Below, piece after piece: positions 20,363 to 27,840 of a stretch of 64,000 nucleotides of DNA. A model generated the notes under the pieces. It saw only the letters and a program-made list of their open reading frames with translations, had not been told where the DNA came from and did not search any database. Position 1 is the first letter of the stretch. Every line of letters begins with the position of its first letter. The DNA comes from Bacillota bacterium (GTDB lineage Bacteria > Bacillota_I > Bacilli_A > ML615J-28 > CAG-698). The stretch is from assembly GCA_016280895.1 (NCBI GenBank), contig JAEEHM010000093.1, positions 1 to 64,000 on the forward strand. The letters are read 5' to 3'. The translations under genes were made by a program, and so were the position numbers.

Positions 20363-21344
20363 TTATAAGATTATTAATGATAAAATAGCATTTCATCCTG
20401 GATACTATATAGAAGAATATCTAGTAGAAACAAGATTGTCACAAAGAGATTTTGCTATGAGACTAGGAACTACTCCAAAAAATGTTAGTATGATAGTGAA
20501 TGGTGAACAACGTTTATCACTAGATATTGCCTCTAAATTGTCCAGATTAATGGGAACTAGTATAGAGTATTGGCTCAATCTACAAAACCAATATGATCTA
20601 TTGTTGGAAAGTGAAAAATTAGAAGAAGAAAGCCAAAAAGAATTAGAGTTATTTAAATTATTAGATTATAGTTATTTTGTTGAAAATTTTGATTTGAGAG
20701 AATTGCCTAGAAAAAAGAAAGAGCAAGTAAATGAGTTAAGGAAATTTTTGAATGTTGCTTCATTAAGAGTGCTGGAAAACGAAAATATGTATCTTCATAC
20801 TGATGATACGATTGAATACTCTTTTAATGATATTATAAAATCAAATATAATGGCACAAATAGCTACAAATTTAACGCTTAAAAAAGTAGATACACCTGTA
20901 TTTGATAAAAACAAGTTTATTGAAACAGTTTACAGTTATTTATTAGAGAAAAACAATAAAGAAGAGTATTCATTTAATAGGTTAGTGAAATCTTTTTATG
21001 ACACTGGAGTTGATTTGATTACTTTACCTAATTTGCCTGGATCTCCAATAAGTGGAGTAACAAAAAGAATAGATAGCCATATTATGCTGATGGTTGTTAA
21101 TGATAAAGATTATTCTTCAAAATTTTGGGAAACTATCTTGAAAGAATCGGCTAATATAGTACAAGGGAAAATGGGAGTTACGTTAAAAGAAAAAGGAGAA
21201 GCAAGCGAAGAAAAAAACTACGAAAGTTATTGGATTAGTTTAAGGGAAAACAATCGACCATACAGTAATTATTTAAATGATAGCAGGAAAAAAATAGAAT
21301 ACGAAAAGAAAGCTAATAAGAAAAAAAGTTTTGTTGAATTGTAA
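20355..21344 (+). CDS. higA: HigA-type XRE antitoxin with degenerate ImmA/IrrE-like C-terminal domain
   Basis: AFHPGYYIEEYLVETRLSQRDFAMRLGTTPKNVSMIVNGEQRLS HTH; C-terminal GVDLITLPNLPGSPISGVTKRID...FWETILKESANIVQG. Confidence 0.8.
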   Translation: MSNYKIINDKIAFHPGYYIEEYLVETRLSQRDFAMRLGTTPKNVSMIVNGEQRLSLDIASKLSRLMGTSIEYWLNLQNQYDLLLESEKLEEESQKELELFKLLDYSYFVENFDLRELPRKKKEQVNELRKFLNVASLRVLENENMYLHTDDTIEYSFNDIIKSNIMAQIATNLTLKKVDTPVFDKNKFIETVYSYLLEKNNKEEYSFNRLVKSFYDTGVDLITLPNLPGSPISGVTKRIDSHIMLMVVNDKDYSSKFWETILKESANIVQGKMGVTLKEKGEASEEKNYESYWISLRENNRPYSNYLNDSRKKIEYEKKANKKKSFVEL

Positions 21345-21353
21345 ATGATATGA

Positions 21354-21585
21354 GACCATTTTTCTTGATTAATTAATCACTTTTTGTTATAATATTATTG
21401 TAGAAAAGCGAGTTTAAAACTTATTATTTACTCTAAAGAAATGATAAGTATATCGTAATTTTACTACTCCGATGTTTCGGTAAAGGTATTGCGCTTTAGA
21501 GTATACGCGGAAATTAATTTTATAAAGATTTGTCCAATGTTTGGATGTTTTTATAAAGTTGGTTTCCGTTTTTTTTGTTTTTTAC
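21354..21585 (+). ncRNA. Candidate structured leader/small RNA with promoter and terminator-like hairpin
   Basis: TTGATT-N17-TATAAT promoter (21365-21393); actctaaag (21430-21438) complementary to ctttagagt (21494-21502); CCGAtgttTCGG hairpin; nested CGGAAA/TTTCCG, TTTATAAA and TCCA/TGGA stems followed by T8; second partial copy at 19427-19551. Confidence 0.6.
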
Positions 21586-21599
21586 AGAAGGAGGGTATT

Positions 21600-22136
21600 A
21601 TGAGTAAAGAACATATGCTTGGTAAAATAATTGATTTTGAAGTTAAATTTAACAGAGTTAGGTTTTATATTGGACTAAAAGATTCAAAGTGGGGATGGAC
21701 TAATAAAGATTATGTAGATGAAAATGGTAATAAGCCAGTTGGTCTAAAACCACATGATGATTATTATGGTAATAATTGGGATGTCATTCCCTATGAACAT
21801 ACTGCTGGAAGAGTATATGATGAATTCATAATAGGGATGAGAGAATACTATTATGATGTAGATTGGATTGTTGTTGAACCTTGCATGGATGAAAATGGTT
21901 CAAATTATTGTAAAAATGATTTTAAAAAACGCATGGTTCCTTGTGTAATAGTAATTAAAGATGAACTTGCATTAAAACATCAAGGCGAAAAATCATTTAA
22001 ATATTGGTATGATTTTTTAATAAATGATGGAAATGGTGAAGATTATGATGGGCAAGATATTGAAGCTTTTTATCTTGAAGATTATTTAATGGTTGGAATA
22101 ACATTAGAAACAGATAAATGTAGTGTAACTTTTTGA
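21600..22136 (+). CDS. Hypothetical protein, acidic, no recognised domain
   Basis: ATG 21600 with gaaggaggg RBS; directly downstream of the structured leader. Track start 21489 lies within the leader. Confidence 0.75.
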   Translation: MSKEHMLGKIIDFEVKFNRVRFYIGLKDSKWGWTNKDYVDENGNKPVGLKPHDDYYGNNWDVIPYEHTAGRVYDEFIIGMREYYYDVDWIVVEPCMDENGSNYCKNDFKKRMVPCVIVIKDELALKHQGEKSFKYWYDFLINDGNGEDYDGQDIEAFYLEDYLMVGITLETDKCSVTF

Positions 22137-22150
22137 TGGAGGAAAAAAAG

Positions 22151-23395
22151 ATGTTTGATAAAGTGAAAGCACCATTGTTAGATAATATTAAGTGGAATAG
22201 TTTGAGTAGAGATGGAGTCATATGCGATGATGAAACTATGAAAATTGTGAACAGAATATTTGAAAAATTGAAAATTTTTGATAACAAAAATAAAAATGAA
22301 AAAGATGATTGGTACTATTTTCTATACTATGAAGCAAAACGTGGCTCAATAGAGGATTATGCTGATTATAAGGAATATTTAGAAGAAGGATATGTTAAAA
22401 ACTATCAAGAATTTAAAAAGGATTGGTTGTTTAATTATCCTAAAGAGACATATTGGTATAAACTAGAATTTAGAAAAGTGATTAATGATGACAAAACTTT
22501 TGTAATGATGGGGATTAATCAACACACGTTTTTAAATATAGATCCAATTAATGGAGTAGGATGGAAATATGATTACACTGAAATTGTTGGTGTAATTGAA
22601 GAAATAGTTGATGAAGTAATATCTAAAATAAAAACTGATGAATATATTCCTTATCTTAAAGCACACTTTCCATATACGATGCGTAAAGGCATCATATCTA
22701 TAAAGGATTTTTGGAATTTATATCCAGATATTAAAGAAGAGTATTTTAATGATTTAAAACAATATGATCTAAATCAATTTATCAAATTCATTCAAGAGGA
22801 CAACTTAAAAGAAAAAGCTACTATTTTTAAACATTTTACAGCAAAAAAGTATTATGACATATGTGCTTTGGGCTATCGAGCATTGGGATTTGATAGTGAA
22901 AGTAAATTGTCTAACAAAGAATTATTTTACAAAAAATCAGATGGACGGGTACAAGGTTTAGATGACATTGATATGAATTCTGAAACGGAATTTGATGATT
23001 GGTACAATGAACATAAGCATAGATTTGATCATACATTTGAAATTCTTCCAGGAAGATCATTTTATCGTGGCCATTTATATATTGCCAAAAAAGATGATGG
23101 ATATTATTTATTATTATGGGGGAACAATTACTTTACAGCAAAGCAAATAATTGTATTTTACATGGAATTAAGAAAGAAAGGTATTATTCCCTATTTATAC
23201 GATTCAGAATTAATAGTAGGAAGATTAGAAGAAAGCGTCGATATTGCAGTATTACCCGAATACGAAGATACGTATGGATATTCATATGTTTTTGGTAAAA
23301 CTTATATCGATGCTATAAATATTGATGATGATAAATCAGATGAATTCATAAAAAAAGTAAAATGGGAAGATATGTTATTACCCAAATTAAAATAG
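22151..23395 (+). CDS. Hypothetical protein, no recognised domain
   Basis: Long ORF downstream of 21600 gene; GGAGG RBS at 22138-22142 then ATG 22151 (track start 22133). Confidence 0.75.
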   Translation: MFDKVKAPLLDNIKWNSLSRDGVICDDETMKIVNRIFEKLKIFDNKNKNEKDDWYYFLYYEAKRGSIEDYADYKEYLEEGYVKNYQEFKKDWLFNYPKETYWYKLEFRKVINDDKTFVMMGINQHTFLNIDPINGVGWKYDYTEIVGVIEEIVDEVISKIKTDEYIPYLKAHFPYTMRKGIISIKDFWNLYPDIKEEYFNDLKQYDLNQFIKFIQEDNLKEKATIFKHFTAKKYYDICALGYRALGFDSESKLSNKELFYKKSDGRVQGLDDIDMNSETEFDDWYNEHKHRFDHTFEILPGRSFYRGHLYIAKKDDGYYLLLWGNNYFTAKQIIVFYMELRKKGIIPYLYDSELIVGRLEESVDIAVLPEYEDTYGYSYVFGKTYIDAINIDDDKSDEFIKKVKWEDMLLPKLK

Positions 23396-23455
23396 TAAAA
23401 CATAACAAGATGGTAAAAGTAGAGTTAAAATAAATAATTTAAAGAGGAGGATATT

Positions 23456-23668
23456 ATGACAGATATAATTATTAAAACTAAAGAATTTAAAAAATGGGTT
23501 ATTGGTATAAGTGCCAAATATAAACAATCACAAATAAAAGCAGCAATAAAAGTTAATAGTGAAATGTTATCTTTTTATTTTGAACTTGGAAAGGAGATTT
23601 CAAATACATCGTTTAAAGCAACATGTGGAAGTAAATTTTATGATAATTTAAGTAAGGAAAGCTTATGA
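23456..23668 (+). pseudogene. Truncated DUF1016 N-terminal domain (YhcG-like) protein
   Basis: IKAAIKVNSEMLSFYFELGKEI...CGSKFYDNLSKESL followed by premature stop. Confidence 0.7.
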
Positions 23669-23688
23669 GATATACTAAGAAATATAAT

Positions 23689-23870
23689 TTTTGCCACAAC
23701 TTGTGGCAAAATTTGTCTAATATAAGATGTAATTCAAATCTTTCCACAAGTTGTGGAAAAATGTTTAAGTATGCTGAAATTGTCCCACAACTTGTGGGAA
23801 ATATTTTCGTATGCTGAAATTACGCCCCAAGTTGGTGCGCAAATAAAAAATAAAATTACGCAACAAGTTG
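23689..23870. repeat. Array of five palindromes with CAACTTG/CAAGTTG core inside decayed DUF1016 gene
   Basis: gccacaacttgtggc, tccacaagttgtgga, cccacaacttgtggg, cgccccaagttggtgcg, gcaacaagttgc; centres about 35-50 bp apart. Confidence 0.9.
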
Positions 23871-23920
23871 CTGCGCAAATACAATATTTATGGTTCAATG
23901 AAAATGAAATACATAAGACA

Positions 23921-23943
23921 TTGTGCAAACGATGTTTGCACAA
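23921..23943. repeat. Perfect 10-bp inverted repeat
   Basis: TTGTGCAAAC-GAT-GTTTGCACAA. Confidence 0.9.
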
Positions 23944-24032
23944 TCTATTCTGAGCTGTTCACATTATAGATTGCAACTATCGGTGAATATTTAAAAGTAG
24001 ATCTTGTTATGCTAAAAATATTATATTATTTG

Positions 24033-24082
24033 TTGCATTATAATTTCATGTGTGATATAATTAAAGTGTAAAAAATTTACAC
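24033..24082 (+). promoter_or_regulatory. Promoter and operator-like inverted repeat of ATPase-TOPRIM operon
   Basis: TTGCAT (24033-24038), 17 bp, TATAAT (24056-24061), then GTGTAAA-AAA-TTTACAC (24066-24082). Confidence 0.7.
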
Positions 24083-24098
24083 AATGGAGATATATGAA

Positions 24099-25250
24099 AT
24101 GTTAAAAAAAGTCAGATTTAAAAATTTTAGGTGTTTTAGTAAAGAAACAATTATTGATTTCACAAGAACAAAATATGAATTATTAGAAGAAACTAATACA
24201 TACAATGATATTGTTAAAGGTGCTTTCTTTTGGGGTGCCAACGCTAGCGGAAAATCATCTTCTTTATTTTCCATTTCTATTCTTTTTGATTTGTTGTTTA
24301 AAGAAATAAATGTTGTTGGTTCTCAATGCTATTTTTCTAAATCAAAAGAAATGTTTTTTGAATATACTTTTCTAGAAGAAAATGATGAAATCGTATATTA
24401 TGTTGCATTTGATAGAGAAGGAATGATTAAAAAAGAATCTTTGAAGTTAAACAAGGATATATTATTAAATAGAATTTATGATTCTGCAGAATCAAAACTA
24501 ACTGAGAATGATATTTTTAAAAAAGAAGATATGAATTCTCAAAGTGTTTTTTTAAAAACTATTTATTTTAATACAAAATTCAATAGTTTTCCAGTTTTGA
24601 AAAAATGGTATGAGAGTTTAAAAGAAGCAGTTTATATTAGTTTTGATAGAATTATCGAAAATCAAAATGCAATTGTGAATTTCAATAATAATATAAAAAA
24701 TGATATTTACTTAGATAATTATTTAAGCACATATGGAGAAAAATATATCAATGATTACTTTAAGGAACTTGGACTACCATATAGAATAAAATATAATAAT
24801 AAACTTTCTAATGTTGGGGGATTACCTGTTCCTGTTGAATACAAAATTAGTTTTAAGAGAGACGGTTTTGATGTAGATTTTCCTTTTGTTACTGAATCAA
24901 TTGGTAACAAGAAAATATTAGCAATTCTCCCATCAATTCTTCATGCTATTAATAATAATAGTATTTTGATGATTGATGAATTTAGTGGTTCTTTTCATAA
25001 TGAATTAGTTAATAAAACTATTAAATTCTTTATGAAACATAGTCAAAGTGCTCAGATGTTTGTGGTTACACATATTACATCTATTCAAAGATCTAGTCTT
25101 ATAAGACCAGATCAAATCTACACATTGGATTTTGGTGCTGATGGGGCTTGCATTAATAGAGCATCTAGCGCAAAGCCTAGAGAAACGCAAAACTTTGAAA
25201 AGATGTATTTGGCTGGAGTGTTCGGAGGTGTTCCTAATTACAATGATTAA
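24099..25250 (+). CDS. AAA15-type ATPase (RloA/AbiLi-like)
   Basis: RFKNFRCFSKE; Walker A GANASGKSS; ILMIDEFSGSFH Walker B; VVTHITS. Confidence 0.85.
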   Translation: MLKKVRFKNFRCFSKETIIDFTRTKYELLEETNTYNDIVKGAFFWGANASGKSSSLFSISILFDLLFKEINVVGSQCYFSKSKEMFFEYTFLEENDEIVYYVAFDREGMIKKESLKLNKDILLNRIYDSAESKLTENDIFKKEDMNSQSVFLKTIYFNTKFNSFPVLKKWYESLKEAVYISFDRIIENQNAIVNFNNNIKNDIYLDNYLSTYGEKYINDYFKELGLPYRIKYNNKLSNVGGLPVPVEYKISFKRDGFDVDFPFVTESIGNKKILAILPSILHAINNNSILMIDEFSGSFHNELVNKTIKFFMKHSQSAQMFVVTHITSIQRSSLIRPDQIYTLDFGADGACINRASSAKPRETQNFEKMYLAGVFGGVPNYND

Positions 25251-26028
25251 AAAGAGAATTGATGTTAGTATCAATAGAGGGAAAAACATCGGAAAAGTAT
25301 TAATAATCACTGAAGGTAAGGATCCAGAAATAAAACTGTTGAAAAAGATATTTAATGATATTTTGGATTATGATATTATCACAAAGGCTAATGATGAAAA
25401 CTTTATGGAATTTAAATCTAAAACGGATAATTATTCTCGAGTGTTTGTTGTTCAATGTCCTAATTCTAATATCATTTCCATTGATCAAGATCAAGATAAG
25501 TTAGAAATCATTTATTTAGACTTATTAAAAAAATATCAATCAACAATAGATAATGCAGCAACATATTATATATTTGATAGAGATAGAGAATCAAATACAT
25601 ATAATAATACTTTATCACAATTAAAGAAGTATGTTAATGCAAGAGATGGAACTGAATTTAGTGAAGCTGGTATGTTGCTGCTTAGCTATCCATCAATAGA
25701 AGCATATGAAGCAATAATTGATGGTAATAAGTGTCAATACTTTTGCGATGCGAAAGAAGCAAAAAAGAGAATGAAGTATTTTGATATTAATAATATATCA
25801 GAAGAAGATTTAATCCAAAGCTGTAAAATTATTGTTGGTAAAGTAATTAGTATTATTAAAAGAAATATTGAAGAAAAAGATTATGATAATTTATTAGATA
25901 TTAATTTAAGTGTATTTAATTATGAAGAAGATTTGTTTATCAACAATTCTTGTTATTATTCATTGAGTTTAATTATATTTATGCTATTAGACTTAAACAT
26001 TTTAGAAATTAGTAATGATATAATATAA
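25243..26028 (+). CDS. RloB/AbiLii-like (TOPRIM-like) partner protein
   Basis: Overlaps ATPase stop (ATGATTAA); KVLIITEGKDPEIKLLKKIF and YYIFDRDRESN motifs. Track start 25132; ATG 25243 preferred. Confidence 0.7.
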   Translation: MIKKRIDVSINRGKNIGKVLIITEGKDPEIKLLKKIFNDILDYDIITKANDENFMEFKSKTDNYSRVFVVQCPNSNIISIDQDQDKLEIIYLDLLKKYQSTIDNAATYYIFDRDRESNTYNNTLSQLKKYVNARDGTEFSEAGMLLLSYPSIEAYEAIIDGNKCQYFCDAKEAKKRMKYFDINNISEEDLIQSCKIIVGKVISIIKRNIEEKDYDNLLDINLSVFNYEEDLFINNSCYYSLSLIIFMLLDLNILEISNDII

Positions 26029-26047
26029 ATACATAATTACAATTGGT

Positions 26048-26084
26048 TTATAAAAGAGGATTTTTTCCTCTTTTATTTTTCTTT
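26048..26084 (+). terminator. Terminator
   Basis: aaaagaggattttttcctcttttatttttc. Confidence 0.65.
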
Positions 26085-26127
26085 ATGTATTGTATTTTTG
26101 ACATTAGTATGTTATAATAAATATATA

Positions 26128-26148
26128 TGTTCGTTCGATTAACGAACA
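26128..26148. promoter_or_regulatory. Inverted repeat, candidate autoregulatory operator
   Basis: TGTTCGTT-CGATT-AACGAACA 24 bp before the ATG of the winged-helix gene. Confidence 0.55.
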
Positions 26149-26171
26149 ATTACTTTGAGAAAGGGAATTTT

Positions 26172-26789
26172 ATGGAAAATAATGCTTTATTTAAGCCTTC
26201 TCCACAATACAAGGAATTGATGATTTTATCAACAATTGCATCAAATAATGATGTTAGTCAAAGAATGTTAGCATCTAAGTTAAACATTTCTTTAGCAATG
26301 GTCAATTCTTATCTAATTGAAGCTGAAAATAATAAATACATAAAATTAGATAATAGTGAAAGAAGAACTAAATATTTAATTACTAAATTAGGTCTTGAAA
26401 GAATCAAAGTTTTAAATATTGGTTTACTTAAATCTTCTTTAGATGTATATAATTATGCTAAGATTGAATGTGAAAAGTTTTTAAGAAGTATTGAAGATAA
26501 AGGTTTCAAAAACATTCTATTCTATGGGGCTGGTGAAGTTGCAGAAATATTATTGTATGTTTTAAATAATGGTACTTTTGATATTTGTGTTAAAGCTGTT
26601 ATTGATGATGATCATAACAAACAAGGCACTAAATTTGTGAATCTTCCCATTATTCCTTTAAGTAAAGTTATAGATTATAAAAATATCGATGGTATATTAG
26701 TATCTAGTTATACTAATATTGACATTATAAATAAAAAACTGAATGATTATGGATATGATAAATCCAAAATATTGAATTTCTTTGAATAA
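26172..26789 (+). CDS. Winged-helix regulator with C-terminal Rossmann/sugar-binding-like domain (EPS locus regulator)
   Basis: SQRMLASKLNISLAMVNSYLIEAENNKYI wHTH; ILFYGAGEVAEILLYVL Rossmann-like; track start 26127. Confidence 0.7.
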   Translation: MENNALFKPSPQYKELMILSTIASNNDVSQRMLASKLNISLAMVNSYLIEAENNKYIKLDNSERRTKYLITKLGLERIKVLNIGLLKSSLDVYNYAKIECEKFLRSIEDKGFKNILFYGAGEVAEILLYVLNNGTFDICVKAVIDDDHNKQGTKFVNLPIIPLSKVIDYKNIDGILVSSYTNIDIINKKLNDYGYDKSKILNFFE

Positions 26790-26812
26790 GAGTACAAAAA
26801 CAGGAGTGTTTT

Positions 26813-27826
26813 ATGAATATTTTAGTTACTGGTGGTGCTGGTTTTATTGGCTCACATACAGTTGTTGAATTAATTAAGAATAAACATAATGTTATAATTG
26901 TTGATAATTTCTGTAATTCTAAAAAATCTGTTATTGATAGGATTGAGATTATTACAGGTATTAGACCAATTGTGTACGATATTGATGTTAGGGATGAATT
27001 AGAATTAGATAAAGTTTTCAATTATTACAAAATAGATGCTTGTATTCATTTTGCCGGTTTAAAGGCTGTTGGTGAATCTTCTAAGATTCCTCTAACTTAT
27101 TATGATAACAACATTGCATCAACTTTATCACTATTAAAGGTGATGAAGAAACACGATGTTAAAAACATCGTCTTCTCATCTTCAGCTACAGTTTATGGTG
27201 AATTTGCACCTGTTCCTTATACTGAAGATACAGAAGTTGGTGGTACAACTAACCCATATGGTACTACTAAATTATTTATTGAATATATTCTAAAAGATTT
27301 ATATAAGAGTGATAAAGATTGGAATATCGCAATTCTAAGATATTTCAATCCAATTGGAGCACATGAAAGTGGTTTAATTGGTGAAGATCCTAATGGTATT
27401 CCAAATAATCTTGCTCCTTATATTACTCAAGTTGCAACTGGCAAGTTAGAATATTTAAGAATATTTGGAAATGATTATGATACTAAAGATGGAACTGGTG
27501 TTAGAGATTATATCCATGTATCAGACCTTGCATACGGACATGTTTGTGCTTTAAACAAATTGAATGAAAAACCAGGTCTTGTTATTTATAATTTAGGTAC
27601 AGGTATTGGATATTCAGTTTTAGATGTATTACATTCATTTGAAAAAGCAGTAGGTAAGAAAATACCTTATAAATTTGTGGAAAGAAGGGAAGGTGATCTT
27701 CCTTGCTACTACGCAAATCCACAAAAAGCATATAAAGAAATGAAATTCAAAACTAAAAGATCTTTAGATGATATGTGTAGAGATCAATGGAAGTGGCAAC
27801 AATATGCTACTAAAAATAATATATAG
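26813..27826 (+). CDS. galE: UDP-glucose 4-epimerase
   Basis: MNILVTGGAGFIGSHTVVEL, SSSATVYG, YGTTKLFIE, RYFNPIGAH. Confidence 0.95.
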   Translation: MNILVTGGAGFIGSHTVVELIKNKHNVIIVDNFCNSKKSVIDRIEIITGIRPIVYDIDVRDELELDKVFNYYKIDACIHFAGLKAVGESSKIPLTYYDNNIASTLSLLKVMKKHDVKNIVFSSSATVYGEFAPVPYTEDTEVGGTTNPYGTTKLFIEYILKDLYKSDKDWNIAILRYFNPIGAHESGLIGEDPNGIPNNLAPYITQVATGKLEYLRIFGNDYDTKDGTGVRDYIHVSDLAYGHVCALNKLNEKPGLVIYNLGTGIGYSVLDVLHSFEKAVGKKIPYKFVERREGDLPCYYANPQKAYKEMKFKTKRSLDDMCRDQWKWQQYATKNNI

Positions 27827-27840
27827 GAGATATTTTAAAT

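Noticed and set aside
21354-21585. Retron msr-msd, tracrRNA or type III TA RNA
   Set aside because: No reverse transcriptase, Cas9 or ToxN-like protein was recognised in the window, and there are no tandem toxI-like repeats; left as unclassified structured leader.
23689-23870. Possible CRISPR array
   Set aside because: Palindromic units differ from each other, spacing is irregular and intervening sequence is itself related and coding-derived; no cas genes.
23753-23953. 66-aa ORF (MEKCLSML...PQVGAQI...)
   Set aside because: Frameshifted remnant of the DUF1016 linker rather than a stand-alone gene.
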